Part shown: positions 43,646 to 52,667 of the stretch, piece by piece
Layout of the letters: every line of letters starts with the position of its first letter
How positions within the stretch are numbered: the first letter of the stretch is position 1
Source of the DNA: Bacillus sp. ISL-37
GTDB lineage: Bacteria > Bacillota > Bacilli > Bacillales > Cytobacillaceae
Assembly (NCBI RefSeq): GCF_018613315.1
Contig: NZ_JAGGQL010000003.1
Coordinates: 310,001 to 374,000 of the forward strand
DNA: 64,000 nt
Direction of reading: 5' to 3'
The notes under the pieces: model-generated
Databases searched by the model: none
The model's input: the letters and a program-made list of their open reading frames with translations, nothing else
What the model was told of the DNA's origin: nothing
Made by a program: the position numbers and the translations under genes

Positions 43646-44860
43646 ATGCAAACGACAACATTATCACAGTTCTCCCTACGTTCGGCAATTTACAGTGGAT
43701 CAAATTCCCGTGCAATGGTACCTGATTTGTTCAAGGGCTTAGGGTCTAAAAGGGTGGTTCTTTTTAGCGACAGAGGTCTGGAAAAAGCCGGCGTAGTAGA
43801 CAAGGTCGCCCAAATTTTCGAGCTGACCAGTAAAGGAACCGGCCCTGAACTTGCAGGGATTTATGTCGACATTGCCCAGGATGCCGAAAGCACTTCGGTG
43901 AATGAAGCACTTCGTTATGCAAGGGAAGTGGGGGCTGACGGATTGCTTGCTGTCGGAGGCGGCAGCGTGCTTGACACAGTTAAAGGAGTAAAGTATGCCC
44001 TGCATAAAGGGTTAACCGATATCAAGGAAGCGATTCCTGGCGGCTTTTTATTCGAGCAATTTCCAAAGGCAACCCATATCCCGATTCCGCACATCGCCAT
44101 TCCGACAACTGCGGGAACAGGATCTGAGGTCTCGCCGATCGCGGTCATCTACAATGAAGATATCCAAATGAAGGGCAATATCATCAATCCTTTCCTCAGT
44201 GCGGACATTGCGGTACTGGATCCTGACTTGACAGTAGGTCTGCCGCCTGCAATCACTGCTTTTACCGGCTTTGATGCACTGACCCATGCGATCGAGGCAT
44301 TTGCATCACCTAGTGCCACTGCACTGACTGATGCCCATGCTTTGCATGCAATCAGGCTGATTGAAAAAAATCTTCCGCTTGCTGTAGCAGAAGGTTCCAA
44401 TCTTGACGCAAGAATGGAAATGCTGCAGGCTAGCCTTATGGGGATCACGGCATTCAGTTTTGCTTTGAACGCCATTCCAGTCCATAACTTCGCCCATGCA
44501 TATGGAGCATTGTTCCGAATTCCTCATGGACTGGCAAATGCCGTTTTCCTCCCTGTGGTGATGGAATATGTACCAAGTTTGTATCTTCCGAAGGTAAAAG
44601 AGTTAGCCGCGGCATTGAGGGTTGACTTTGATACTGATGAGGATCATGAGTCTGTCCTGGCAAAAGTTGTTGAAAAAATCAGGGTGCTTCAGCATAAGAC
44701 CGGATTGCCATCGGACTTTACAGAATACAATTTAACTGAGGGAGACCTGGAGCGGGTTGCAGGTGCCGTTGCCAAGGACCCTGCCGCCGTATCCTTCCCG
44801 ATGCCAAAAGAACTGATTCAGGCTGTCGGACAGCAAGTCGTGCCACTTGGCGTAAAATAA
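43646..44860 (+). CDS. Iron-dependent alcohol dehydrogenase (group III)
   Basis: 404 residues from the ATG at 43646 (GAGGTGAAT upstream). Motifs: NAD-binding GGGSVLDTVKG, AGTGSEVSP, and the metal-binding histidines in DALTHAIEAFAS and HNFAHAYGALFRIPHG. It oxidises a primary alcohol, or reduces an aldehyde, with NAD. Forms a two-gene unit with the aldehyde dehydrogenase and ends at a terminator. Confidence 0.9.
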   Translation: MQTTTLSQFSLRSAIYSGSNSRAMVPDLFKGLGSKRVVLFSDRGLEKAGVVDKVAQIFELTSKGTGPELAGIYVDIAQDAESTSVNEALRYAREVGADGLLAVGGGSVLDTVKGVKYALHKGLTDIKEAIPGGFLFEQFPKATHIPIPHIAIPTTAGTGSEVSPIAVIYNEDIQMKGNIINPFLSADIAVLDPDLTVGLPPAITAFTGFDALTHAIEAFASPSATALTDAHALHAIRLIEKNLPLAVAEGSNLDARMEMLQASLMGITAFSFALNAIPVHNFAHAYGALFRIPHGLANAVFLPVVMEYVPSLYLPKVKELAAALRVDFDTDEDHESVLAKVVEKIRVLQHKTGLPSDFTEYNLTEGDLERVAGAVAKDPAAVSFPMPKELIQAVGQQVVPLGVK

Positions 44861-44867
44861 TATGAAA

Positions 44868-44893
44868 TAAGAGGGGAATCCGAACGCGGTTCA
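44868..44893 (+). terminator. Terminator after the alcohol dehydrogenase gene
   Basis: Stem AAGAGGG / CCCTCTT with an inner CCG/CGG helix, followed by TTTTT. Confidence 0.75.
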
Positions 44894-44964
44894 CCCTCTT
44901 TTTACAGTAAAAAGGGATATTCAATCTAATTTGCTTGCACATTCTCATAAAGGAGTGGTCACCG

Positions 44965-46182
44965 ATGATGAATTTTGATTTTACTGAAGAACAAGAGCTA
45001 TTGAGAAAAACGGTCAGGAGCTTTGTAGACAAGGAAATCATGCCATATATAAAAGATTGGGATGAAAACCAGCATTTTGAAACCAGTATTTTAACAAGAC
45101 TTGCTGACCTTGGACTCATGGGTGTCTGTATACCAGAACAATATGGCGGCAGCGGGATGGACTATAATTCCCTGGCGATTGTATGCGAGGAACTAGAACG
45201 CGGCGATACAGCATTCAGGACAGCAGTATCCGTGCACACCGGACTGAACAGCATGACATTGCTTCAGTGGGGAAATGAGGAACAAAAGCAAAAGTACCTG
45301 GTGCCACAGTCAAAAGGGCAGAAGATAGGAGCGTTCGGCCTTACCGAACCTAATGCAGGGTCCGATGTGGCCGCGATGGAGACAACGGCAAGTGATGCAG
45401 GAGACCACTATGTCCTCAATGGATCAAAAACATGGATATCATTATGTGATGTAGCGGACCACTTCCTTGTATTTGCTTATACGGACAAAAGCAAAAAACA
45501 CCATGGCATCTCTGCCTTTATTGTGGAAAGAACCTGGGAAGGCTTCTCCTCTAAAGCGATAAAAGGAAAATTGGGTATTAGGGCCGGAAATACCGGTGAA
45601 ATTTTCTTTGATAATGTAAAGGTTCCTAAAGAAAATTTGCTGGGTGAAGAGGGAGATGGGTTTAAAATTGCGATGTCTGCACTGGATAATGGCCGCTTCA
45701 CGGTAGCTGCTGGGGCATGCGGAACAATCCTGGCAAGCCTTGAGTCTAGTGTAAAATACTGCCATGAACGAAGCACCTTTGGCAAAGAGATAGGCAGACA
45801 CCAGCTCATCCAGCAGATGATCGCCAAGATGGAAGCAGGATTGGTACAATCACGATTGCTCGTTTACCGTGCCGGCTGTCTTAAAAACCAGGGTAAGAGG
45901 AATACCCGGGAAACCTCCCTGGCCAAGTGGCAGGCATGCGACTATGCGTATGAAGCGGCAAATGATGCCGTCCAAATCCACGGTGCCTACGGATTCTCTA
46001 ACGAATATCCGGTTGAACGATATTTAAGGAACGCTAAAGCACCTGTCATTTATGAAGGAACTCGAGAAATTCATACAGTCATGCAGGGAGAGTATGTTTT
46101 AGGATATCGGGTCGATAAGCCATTGTCCAATATGCTTCCAGCCTGGCCGTTTGAGTCTGTTACTGAAGAGGCCGTGAAATAA
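44965..46182 (+). CDS. Acyl-CoA dehydrogenase (glutaryl-CoA dehydrogenase-like)
   Basis: 405 residues from ATG 44965 (AAAGGAGTGG upstream; ATG 44968 also possible). FAD flavoprotein with FGLTEPNAGSD, the FAD-binding SKTWIS, and the catalytic Glu in YEGTREIHTVMQGEYVLG, the sequence context of glutaryl-CoA-type enzymes. It introduces the alpha-beta double bond in an acyl-CoA and passes electrons to ETF, which is not encoded here. Single gene between a terminator and the 52-bp array. Confidence 0.88.
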   Translation: MMNFDFTEEQELLRKTVRSFVDKEIMPYIKDWDENQHFETSILTRLADLGLMGVCIPEQYGGSGMDYNSLAIVCEELERGDTAFRTAVSVHTGLNSMTLLQWGNEEQKQKYLVPQSKGQKIGAFGLTEPNAGSDVAAMETTASDAGDHYVLNGSKTWISLCDVADHFLVFAYTDKSKKHHGISAFIVERTWEGFSSKAIKGKLGIRAGNTGEIFFDNVKVPKENLLGEEGDGFKIAMSALDNGRFTVAAGACGTILASLESSVKYCHERSTFGKEIGRHQLIQQMIAKMEAGLVQSRLLVYRAGCLKNQGKRNTRETSLAKWQACDYAYEAANDAVQIHGAYGFSNEYPVERYLRNAKAPVIYEGTREIHTVMQGEYVLGYRVDKPLSNMLPAWPFESVTEEAVK

Positions 46183-46211
46183 GTTAAGTGTAGAGATTGA
46201 GTAGATACTTT

Positions 46212-46679
46212 TGCTTTACCCGAAATTCGGTGGTGGAGTCCATTTAGGGTAATGCAACGGCTCTGCTTTACCCATAAATCGCTGACGGAGTCCATTTGGG
46301 GTAATGCAACGGCTCTGCTTTACCCGTAATTCGGTGGCGAAGTCCATTTGGGGTAATGCAATGGCTCTGCTTTACCCGTAAACCGCTGACGGAGTCCATT
46401 TGAGGTAATGCAACGGCTTTGCTTTACCCGTAATTCTGTGGATGGAGTCCATTTGGGAAAAGCAACGGCTCTGCATTGCCCGTAATTCGCTGGAGATGTC
46501 ATTTTGGGGAAATGCAACGGCTCTGCTTTACTCGTAATTCGGCGGCAAAGTCATTTTGGGTAAAAGCAACGCTTCTAAATTGCCCGAAAATCCTTGGCGA
46601 AGTCATTTTGGGGAAATGCAACACCTCTGCATTGACCGTAATTCGCTGGCGATGTCATTTTGGGTAAAAGCAGCAAATA
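46212..46679. repeat. Nine tandem 52-bp hairpin units (TGCTTTACCC array)
   Basis: Units start at 46212 and every 52 bp to 46628 with no indel. Positions 1-10 (TGCTTTACCC) pair with 36-45 (GGGTAATGCA, one mismatch). In units 5-9 arms change (e.g. TGCATTGCCC with GGGAAATGCA) yet stay mostly complementary. In the first five units, odd and even loops alternate (AATTCGGTGG versus AATCGCTGACGG). It fills most of the 600-bp gap between two convergent genes; the remainder (46680-46740) shows nothing. Confidence 0.95.
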
Positions 46680-46741
46680 AAACGTATTATTCATTTGATT
46701 TATCTTAACTAGAACTTCTTGAATTATGGTGTACACACGTA

Positions 46742-46781
46742 AAAAGGGTGACGACTTCATTTCGAAGCCAGTCACCTTTTT
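46742..46781. terminator. Terminator of the M42 peptidase gene
   Basis: AAAAAGGGTGAC / GTCACCTTTTT stem (with an inner GAC/GCC bulge) just after the minus-strand stop; A and T runs on both sides allow action in both directions. Confidence 0.75.
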
Positions 46782-46785
46782 ACTC

Positions 46786-47835
46786 TTATAAGATCATTTC
46801 AGATTGAACGTAGTGATATAACAGTTTCGCTGTATTCTCAATTGAATCCTTGTGCGTTCTTTCGAAGGCATGGGATGAATCGATTCCCGGTCCGATCAGT
46901 CCATGGATGATATCATGTCCTGAACGGATAGCAGCAGATGCGTCTGATCCGTAGAATGGATAAATATCGAGCTTGTAGCCGATTTCATTGTCGACCGCAA
47001 TCTGGGTAAGCCTTTTCCTTAGCTCGTAATGATACGGGCCGCTCGCGTCCTTTACACAGATGGAAACTGTGTACTCATCCGTTGACTGGCCATCACCCAT
47101 TGCGCCCATATCGACCGCCAGATACTCAACGGTTTCCGGTGTGATATTTGAGTTTCCGCCATAGCCAATTTCTTCATTATTGGATATCAAAAAATGGGTT
47201 GTGTATGGCAGTTCGATGTTCTCTGCCTTAATTTGTTTGATTAACTGAAGCAAGATGGCCACGCTTGCTTTGTCATCAAGATGGCGGGATTTAATGTATC
47301 CTGAAGGTGTGGTTTGAACACGTGGGTCGAATGAAACAAAATCTCCTACTTCAATTCCATGTGCCCTCACATCTTCCACGCTATGTACTTTTTCATCAAG
47401 ACGCACTTCCATGTTGTCCTGGTTGCGCTCTGCCTTCCCAGCATCCTTGTATACATGCACAGAAGTTTGGTGCATCAAAATCGTTCCGGTGAACTTCTTG
47501 CCGCTTGAAGTTTCAATTTCGCAATATTCACCTTCAATTGAGTTGTATTTGAAACCACCAATCAAATCAAGCTTAAGGCGGCCGCTTGGCTTGATTTCTT
47601 TTACAATCGCTCCGAGAGTATCAACGTGGGCAGTCAGCATCCTGTGGTTTTGCTGATCCTTGCCAGGAAGAGTCGCAATCAATCCGCCTTTGCGGTTCCG
47701 TTTCGTTTCAACCTGTAACTCTTTTAAATAATTTTCCACATATGTAATTACTTCATTCGTATTTCCTGAAGGACTCGGGATGCTAACCAATTCCTTCAAT
47801 AAGCTTACTGTTTCATCTGTGTTCGGGTATGCCAT
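46786..47835 (-). CDS. M42-family metallopeptidase (glutamyl/deblocking aminopeptidase-like)
   Basis: 349 residues from ATG at 47835, chosen because GAGAGGAG lies 7-8 nt upstream; the in-frame codons before it are leader. Di-metal peptidase with ligands in TAHVDTLG, RHLDDKASVAI, NNEEIGYGG (catalytic Glu pair), VDMG and DSSHAFERT. Cytoplasmic dodecameric aminopeptidases of this family trim peptides. The closest B. subtilis group is YsdC/YhfE/YtoP; I cannot tell which. Single gene. Confidence 0.88.
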   Translation of the reverse strand: MAYPNTDETVSLLKELVSIPSPSGNTNEVITYVENYLKELQVETKRNRKGGLIATLPGKDQQNHRMLTAHVDTLGAIVKEIKPSGRLKLDLIGGFKYNSIEGEYCEIETSSGKKFTGTILMHQTSVHVYKDAGKAERNQDNMEVRLDEKVHSVEDVRAHGIEVGDFVSFDPRVQTTPSGYIKSRHLDDKASVAILLQLIKQIKAENIELPYTTHFLISNNEEIGYGGNSNITPETVEYLAVDMGAMGDGQSTDEYTVSICVKDASGPYHYELRKRLTQIAVDNEIGYKLDIYPFYGSDASAAIRSGHDIIHGLIGPGIDSSHAFERTHKDSIENTAKLLYHYVQSEMIL

Positions 47836-47984
47836 TATAAAACTCCTCTCATATAAAATCTTCACATTATTCATATTATAAACTTTTTTCCTGCAGCAAA
47901 GTAAGCCTTAATCCAAAATACTGTAATCACCAATCCAGTCTATTCATATTTTGATTATGGATGCAGTTTTGGGGAGGGATTATA

Positions 47985-48884
47985 ATGAATGGGTATTGGT
48001 TTAGATATTCATTGGTGGAATGGTGCAGGGAGATGGAAGCAAAATGGGCTTCTGTAAAAGGGCAAAATAGAAACTCAACAGAAGAAGCCGCATTAAAGCA
48101 GTGGGAAGAAAAACTTTTAACACTGAAAGCTCAAGCTGAGACTTCCATGGATGAGGAAGAGCTATATGCTCAAGCAAGAAACTTATATGACGAGCTTGCG
48201 GATTATTTAAGTGATTCTGAAACAGAAAATGATCGACAGCAAGGACAAAGACTGCAGCCAGTCCCAATAGGAGGACATAGACTGCCACCTTTGCCATATG
48301 CGTATAATGCACTTGAGCCTGTCATCGCTGAAGAAATCATGAGACTTCACCATTTAAAGCATCATCAAAGCTATGTGAATGGTTTGAACAAGGCTGAAAA
48401 AGAAATGCAGAAAGCAAGACAAACTGGGGATTTTGGTTTAATTAAACACTGGGAAAGAGAAGCAGCCTTCAATGGCGCGGGCCATTATCTTCACACAATT
48501 TTTTGGAGCATTATGAGCCCTAATGGCGGCGGCACCCCAAAAGGACAGCTAGGAAAAGCGATCAACGATTCATTCGGCAGCTTTGATGCATTCAAAAAGC
48601 ATTTTTCAGAAGCAGCGAAAAACGTTGAGGCTGTTGGCTGGGCAATCCTTGTTTGGTCACCGCGTTCCCACAGACTGGAAATCCTTCAGGCAGAAAAACA
48701 CCAGAATTTATCCCAATGGGATGTTGTCCCTTTACTTGTCTTGGATGTTTGGGAGCATGCTTATTATCTGCAGTATAAGAACGAGCGTGCTAAATATGTT
48801 GAAAACTGGTGGAAGGTAGTCAATTGGAAAGAAGTCGAGCAGCGGTTCAATAAAGCCAGGACACTGGCATGGCAGCCTATTTGA
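47985..48884 (+). CDS. sodF: Fe/Mn superoxide dismutase, SodF-like with N-terminal extension
   Basis: 299 residues from the ATG at 47985 (GGGAGGG upstream). Residues ~100-299 are a complete Fe/Mn SOD: LPPLPYAYNALEP, HHLKHHQSYVNGLN (first His ligand), GHYLHTIFW (second), GWAILVWSP and DVWEHAYYLQYKN (Asp and His ligands). The first ~95 residues form an extra charged helical domain, as in SodF of B. subtilis; its role is unknown. It dismutates superoxide in the cytoplasm. Metal choice cannot be decided by eye. A terminator follows. Confidence 0.9.
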   Translation: MNGYWFRYSLVEWCREMEAKWASVKGQNRNSTEEAALKQWEEKLLTLKAQAETSMDEEELYAQARNLYDELADYLSDSETENDRQQGQRLQPVPIGGHRLPPLPYAYNALEPVIAEEIMRLHHLKHHQSYVNGLNKAEKEMQKARQTGDFGLIKHWEREAAFNGAGHYLHTIFWSIMSPNGGGTPKGQLGKAINDSFGSFDAFKKHFSEAAKNVEAVGWAILVWSPRSHRLEILQAEKHQNLSQWDVVPLLVLDVWEHAYYLQYKNERAKYVENWWKVVNWKEVEQRFNKARTLAWQPI

Positions 48885-48912
48885 GGAGTGACTTCTTGTC
48901 ACCCTTTTTTTG
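48885..48912 (+). terminator. Terminator after sodF
   Basis: Short stem GTGAC / GTCAC, TTCTT loop, then seven T directly after the stop codon. Confidence 0.65.
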
Positions 48913-48916
48913 TATA

Positions 48917-49004
48917 GGCTCTTCTGTTATAGCCTGTTATTATAAAGCCGTGTTGTTTGTAGTGTAAGGCGCGTAGAAAATCAACAGTCGATTTTAACAG
49001 AGCC
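48917..49004. repeat. 88-bp inverted-terminal-repeat element, short form
   Basis: Begins GGCTCTTCTGTTA and ends TTTTAACAGAGCC, so the ends are inverted repeats. The interior (TTGTAGTGTAAGGCG, AAAATCAACAG) matches the two flanks of the 182-bp element at 52421-52602, but the central CTCCTGCGGG...CCTGGAAC segment is absent. It looks like a non-coding, MITE-like intergenic element. Confidence 0.7.
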
Positions 49005-49062
49005 TTTTGTATAAAAGTCTCCTTATAGCGAACACTAAACATATGTTCGGGAGGTGTTTTTT

Positions 49063-49374
49063 ATGGAAAACAAAGATTATAACCAGATTTACAATGAATA
49101 CAAGGAGCAAAGCCAGGGACAAGCGGAACTGGAAGCTAACTCACCACAATCAGGAAAAGAACAAATCGTTGCCGTCCGTAAAAATGATGATGGCGATCTG
49201 ATTGCTTTTAAAACAGAAAGTGGGAGAGAGCTTGATTATATTTCTGCTCTTACCGAAGCTAAAGCGGGAAAACTTGCCCATGTGGATGTATTCCATAAAT
49301 ATGGCCGTGATATCCTCAGGAGTGAGCCTGATGGAATTAAAGAAAACAACCTCGATAATTTACCACATTTTTAG
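49063..49374 (+). CDS. DUF3892 domain protein (103 aa)
   Basis: ATG at 49063 with GGAGGTG 6 nt upstream (a GTG 9 nt before is inside that site). A hydrophilic N-terminal half is followed by the DUF3892 pattern QIVAVRKNDDGDLIAFKTE, ALTEAKAGKLAHVDVF and YGRDILRSEPDG. Small soluble Bacillaceae protein, function unknown. Its terminator (GCAGGG / CCCTGC plus T run, 49374-49402) follows at once. Confidence 0.78.
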   Translation: MENKDYNQIYNEYKEQSQGQAELEANSPQSGKEQIVAVRKNDDGDLIAFKTESGRELDYISALTEAKAGKLAHVDVFHKYGRDILRSEPDGIKENNLDNLPHF

Positions 49375-49402
49375 CAGGGAGGAATCCCTGCATTTTTTTT
49401 TT
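49374..49402 (+). terminator. Terminator after the DUF3892 gene
   Basis: 6-bp stem GCAGGG / CCCTGC with AGGAAT loop and a run of nine T. Confidence 0.8.
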
Positions 49403-49428
49403 CATTTTTTTACAGAGCAAGAAATAAC

Positions 49429-49487
49429 TTGATTTTTCTGAAATTTCAATCTAAAATTAATGTTAACATACCAACCGGTAGGTATGT
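49429..49487 (+). promoter_or_regulatory. Promoter and TetR-type operator 3 (49555 operon)
   Basis: TTGATT (49429-49434), 17-nt spacer, TAAAAT (49452-49457), then the best copy of the palindrome, ACATACCAACC-GGTAGGTATGT (49466-49487), 22 bp with one mismatch, covering the predicted start. Geometry matches operator 1. Confidence 0.8.
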
Positions 49488-49554
49488 ATGATGGAGTTAA
49501 GACATACACTTTAATAGACTATCAGATTTTAAGAATACGATGGGAGTGACTTGA

Positions 49555-50730
49555 ATGCATTTACGCCTTACAGAAGAACAAAAAATGGTGCAAAAGACAA
49601 TTCGCCGATTTGTAGAGAAAGAATTAATTCCGCTCGAAAATGAAGTGTTAAGAAATGAAAGAGAAGGACGTCCAAGCCTTCCTCCTGGAAAAATGCATGA
49701 ACTACAGATGAAAGCTAAAGAAGCAGGCTTCTGGGGAATCAATACACCTGAAGAATATGGCGGTGCAGATCTGGGCCAGATGATGATGGCGATCGTCCTG
49801 ATGGAAGTATCTAAAACATTCGTGCCATTCCAGTTTGGCGGTTCAGCAGACAATATCCTTTATTATGGCAACGAAGAGCAAAAACAGAAGTATCTGATTC
49901 CTACCATCAATGGGGAGAAAAAATCGTGCTTCGCGATGACAGAGCCATGTGCGGGTTCGGATACCCGAAACATTAAAATGACGGCTGTAAAGGACGGGAA
50001 TGAATGGGTCCTGAATGGTGAAAAGACATTCATTACAGGCGGAAATGAAGCTGATTTTGTTATGGTCATCGCGATCACTGATAAAGAAAAACACCGTGCC
50101 ACAGGCCGTGACGGGGTGACCTGTTTTATTGTTGACCGTGAAATGGGCTGGAAATCAGAATTCATACATACGATGGGCGAATGGGGACCGGCTGGGCTGG
50201 TGTTCGATAACGTCCGGGTACCAGAAGAAAATATCCTGGGCGAAATTGATGGCGGCTATAAACTGGGACTGGAATGGATCGGGTTTGCAAGATGGGTTGT
50301 TGGCGCAAGGGCGATAGGATCCGCTGAACGCTTGCTGCAAATGGCGATCGACTATTCAAAAGAACGGATTACCTTTGGCAAACCGATTGCTGAAAGACAA
50401 GCTATCCAGTGGATGATTGCCGATTCAGCTGTGGAAATCGAAGCCGCAAGATGGCTCGTGCTTAATGCCGCTTATACACTTGATGCCGGTGAGGATAACA
50501 GGCATATGGCATCGATGGCAAAATTGTATGGCTCCAACATGGGGAACAGGGTTGTCGACCGCGTCATGCAAATCCATGGCGGTATGGGTTACACAAGGGA
50601 ATTGCCAATAGAGCGCTGGTATCGGGAAGCAAGACTTTGGAGAATTTACGATGGCACTGATGAAATCCAGCGGATGATCATCGCCAGGGACCTATTGAAA
50701 GGGCATGTGAAAATCGGCCAGTTTGTATAA
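49555..50730 (+). CDS. Acyl-CoA dehydrogenase
   Basis: 391 residues; ATG after GGGAGTGA. FAD acyl-CoA dehydrogenase fold with CFAMTEPCAGSDT, GEKTFITGG and the C-terminal QIHGGMGYTRELPIERWYREAR. The usual catalytic Glu motif YEGT reads YDGTDEIQRM here, so Asp stands at the base position or the base lies elsewhere; enzymes acting on branched or bulky acyl-CoA often show this. First gene of the operon under operator 3. Confidence 0.88.
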   Translation: MHLRLTEEQKMVQKTIRRFVEKELIPLENEVLRNEREGRPSLPPGKMHELQMKAKEAGFWGINTPEEYGGADLGQMMMAIVLMEVSKTFVPFQFGGSADNILYYGNEEQKQKYLIPTINGEKKSCFAMTEPCAGSDTRNIKMTAVKDGNEWVLNGEKTFITGGNEADFVMVIAITDKEKHRATGRDGVTCFIVDREMGWKSEFIHTMGEWGPAGLVFDNVRVPEENILGEIDGGYKLGLEWIGFARWVVGARAIGSAERLLQMAIDYSKERITFGKPIAERQAIQWMIADSAVEIEAARWLVLNAAYTLDAGEDNRHMASMAKLYGSNMGNRVVDRVMQIHGGMGYTRELPIERWYREARLWRIYDGTDEIQRMIIARDLLKGHVKIGQFV

Positions 50731-50778
50731 CCAACAAATGAAAGCGTCAACAGTTTGATAGACAGAGGAGGAACTAGA

Positions 50779-51543
50779 ATGACAGGAAGATTTGAGGGAA
50801 GAGTTGCTTTTGTGACGGGAGGCAGCAGGGGGATCGGAAAAGGAATTGTTCAGCTTTTCGCCGAGGAAGGAGCAAAGGTTGCTTTTATTGACTTGAATGA
50901 AGAAGCATTAGCGGAAACGACGAACGAGTTACGTGAGAAAGGATATGAAGTTTATTCCAAAGTAGCGAACGTGACAGACTCCGGGCAGGTTGAACAGGCA
51001 ATGAAAGAAGTCCATGACACTTTGGGATCTGTCGACATCCTTGTGAACAATGCCGGTGTCATACGCGATAACCTGCTTTTTAAAATGACTGATTCCGACT
51101 GGCAAACGGTCATGGATGTTCACCTGAAAGGTTCATTCAATGCAGCAAAAGCAGCTCAGAAGTACATGGTTGAACAGAAATATGGCCGGATTATCAATAT
51201 TTCATCAACGTCCGCACTTGGAAACAGAGGGCAGGCAAACTATGCAGCTGCCAAGGCAGGTCTCCAGGGTTTCACTAAAACACTTGCAATCGAACTTGGT
51301 CGTTATGGTATTACATCCAACTCGGTGGCTCCAGGCTTCATCGAGACAGAAATGACGAAAGAAACAGCAGCTCGAATTGGAATCTCGTTCGATGACCTGA
51401 TTAAACACAGTGTCGCGAGCATTCCGGTCGGCAGGAGCGGTAAACCAGCCGATATCGCCAATGCAGTTGCTTTCTTTGCGGATGAAAAATCGTCCTTTGT
51501 CAACGGCCAGGTCATTTATGTGGCTGGCGGTCCAAAAAACTAA
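50779..51543 (+). CDS. SDR-family 3-oxoacyl reductase / hydroxyacyl-CoA dehydrogenase
   Basis: 254 residues from ATG 50779 (GAGGAGG upstream). FabG-like SDR with TGGSRGIGK, an Asp after strand 2 (FIDLNEEA) favouring NAD, NNAGV, NISSTSA and Y-A-A-A-K. In an operon with a dehydrogenase and two MaoC-type proteins it most likely oxidises the 3-hydroxyacyl-CoA made by them; direction is inferred from context. Confidence 0.85.
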   Translation: MTGRFEGRVAFVTGGSRGIGKGIVQLFAEEGAKVAFIDLNEEALAETTNELREKGYEVYSKVANVTDSGQVEQAMKEVHDTLGSVDILVNNAGVIRDNLLFKMTDSDWQTVMDVHLKGSFNAAKAAQKYMVEQKYGRIINISSTSALGNRGQANYAAAKAGLQGFTKTLAIELGRYGITSNSVAPGFIETEMTKETAARIGISFDDLIKHSVASIPVGRSGKPADIANAVAFFADEKSSFVNGQVIYVAGGPKN

Positions 51544-51560
51544 AGTGAGGTGAAGAGTAA

Positions 51561-52010
51561 GTGTTCAAAGAACATATTGGCAAGCAGTCGAATAAAGTAA
51601 AAAACATTGTGGAACGTGGCGCTGTCAAAAAATTTGCTGAGTCCATCGGAGATCAACACCCCATTTTCATTGATGAGGAAACCGGCAAAAACTCTCGCTA
51701 TAACAAGAACATTGCACCACCTACTTTTCCAAGGGTATTTGATTACGGAACAATACAGGGACTGAACCTTCCTAATAAAGGCCTGATCCATGGGGAACAG
51801 ACTTATCATTACGAACGCCCTTTGTTTGTAGGTGAAGAAATAACTTGTTATTCGGTAATCAAAAATTATTTCGAAAAGAAAGGAACCCAGGGTGAAATGG
51901 GCTTCCTGGTATTAGAAAGCTTTGGTGAAGACGAAATGGGAAAACTAGTCTTTTCCTCCACGCAAACTGTCATTATCACGGAAGCGGTAAGGAAGGTGCT
52001 GATTGGATGA
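51561..52010 (+). CDS. MaoC-like dehydratase, N-terminal-type subunit (FAS1-like DH)
   Basis: 149 residues, GTG start with GAGGTG 8 nt upstream. Hotdog fold of the MaoC_dehydrat_N type: VERGAVKKFAESIGDQHPIF, IAPPTFPRVFD, and RPLFVGEEITCYSVI. It has the Asp-x-x-Pro of the hydratase motif without the following catalytic His. It overlaps the next MaoC gene by 4 bp. The two should form a heteromeric (R)-type enoyl-CoA hydratase as in the mycobacterial HadAB-like and ChsH1-ChsH2 pairs. Confidence 0.8.
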   Translation: MFKEHIGKQSNKVKNIVERGAVKKFAESIGDQHPIFIDEETGKNSRYNKNIAPPTFPRVFDYGTIQGLNLPNKGLIHGEQTYHYERPLFVGEEITCYSVIKNYFEKKGTQGEMGFLVLESFGEDEMGKLVFSSTQTVIITEAVRKVLIG

Positions 52011-52414
52011 GTAGCTTGGCAGAATTGAAGGTAGGCGAATCCCTGAAGGAAGTTCAACTGGACCCGGTCGACCGGATTACCCTGATTAAATACGCCGGTG
52101 CTTCAGGAGATTACAACCCGATCCATACAATTGATGAAGAAGCGAAAAAAGCAGGGCTGCCGGGAATCATCGCTCATGGCATGTGGACAATGGGTAATCT
52201 CGCAAAGCTTTTCACCGATTTTTATGAGGAAGGATTCATTCAGGATTATACGATTCGTTTTAAAGGAATGGTGTTCCTGAATGACGTCGTCACTCTCCAG
52301 GCAGAACTGGCAGAGGAAAATGAGAACCTCCTCACATTCCACGTTCAGGCAGTCAATCAAAATGGCAATAAAGTCATTAAGGGAGATGTCCTGTATCATC
52401 GGTATGCTTCTTAA
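52007..52414 (+). CDS. MaoC-like (R)-enoyl-CoA hydratase, catalytic subunit
   Basis: 135 residues with the complete hydratase 2 motif: GASGDYNPIHTIDEEAKKAG (Asp and His five apart) then GIIAHGMW. It adds water to a 2-enoyl-CoA. Overlaps the preceding gene by 4 bp (ATGA), which implies a fixed ratio of the two hotdog subunits. Last gene before the 182-bp inverted-repeat element. Confidence 0.86.
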   Translation: MSSLAELKVGESLKEVQLDPVDRITLIKYAGASGDYNPIHTIDEEAKKAGLPGIIAHGMWTMGNLAKLFTDFYEEGFIQDYTIRFKGMVFLNDVVTLQAELAEENENLLTFHVQAVNQNGNKVIKGDVLYHRYAS

Positions 52415-52420
52415 TAACTC

Positions 52421-52602
52421 GGCTCTGTTAAAGCCCATTGTTGTTTTATAGCCCTGTTGATTGTAGTGTAAGGCGTAGACTCCTGCGGGCTTAGCTGGTC
52501 AGATGAGACCCCGCAGGAGCGAAGCGACGAGGAGGCTCATCGCCAGCCCCGCTGAAAGCGAAGCGCCTGGAACGAAAATCAACAGCCTAGTTTAACAGAG
52601 GC
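52421..52602. repeat. 182-bp inverted-terminal-repeat element, long form
   Basis: Ends GGCTCTGTTAAA and TTTAACAGAGGC. Inside are TGTTGATTGTAGTGTAAGGCG and GAAAATCAACAG flanks, which pair further (TGTTGATT / AATCAACA), around a GC-rich core (CTCCTGCGGG pairs with CCCGCAGGAG; also GAAGCGAAGCGCC). It has no open frame. A copy without the core is at 48917. I know similar CTCCTGCGGG/AAGCGAAGC intergenic elements from Bacillus genomes but cannot name the family. Confidence 0.8.
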
Positions 52603-52667
52603 AATATCTAAAACCCTGCAGAGAGTTGCTGGGTTTATTGCTATAGCTTGAGCGATATATACCATTT

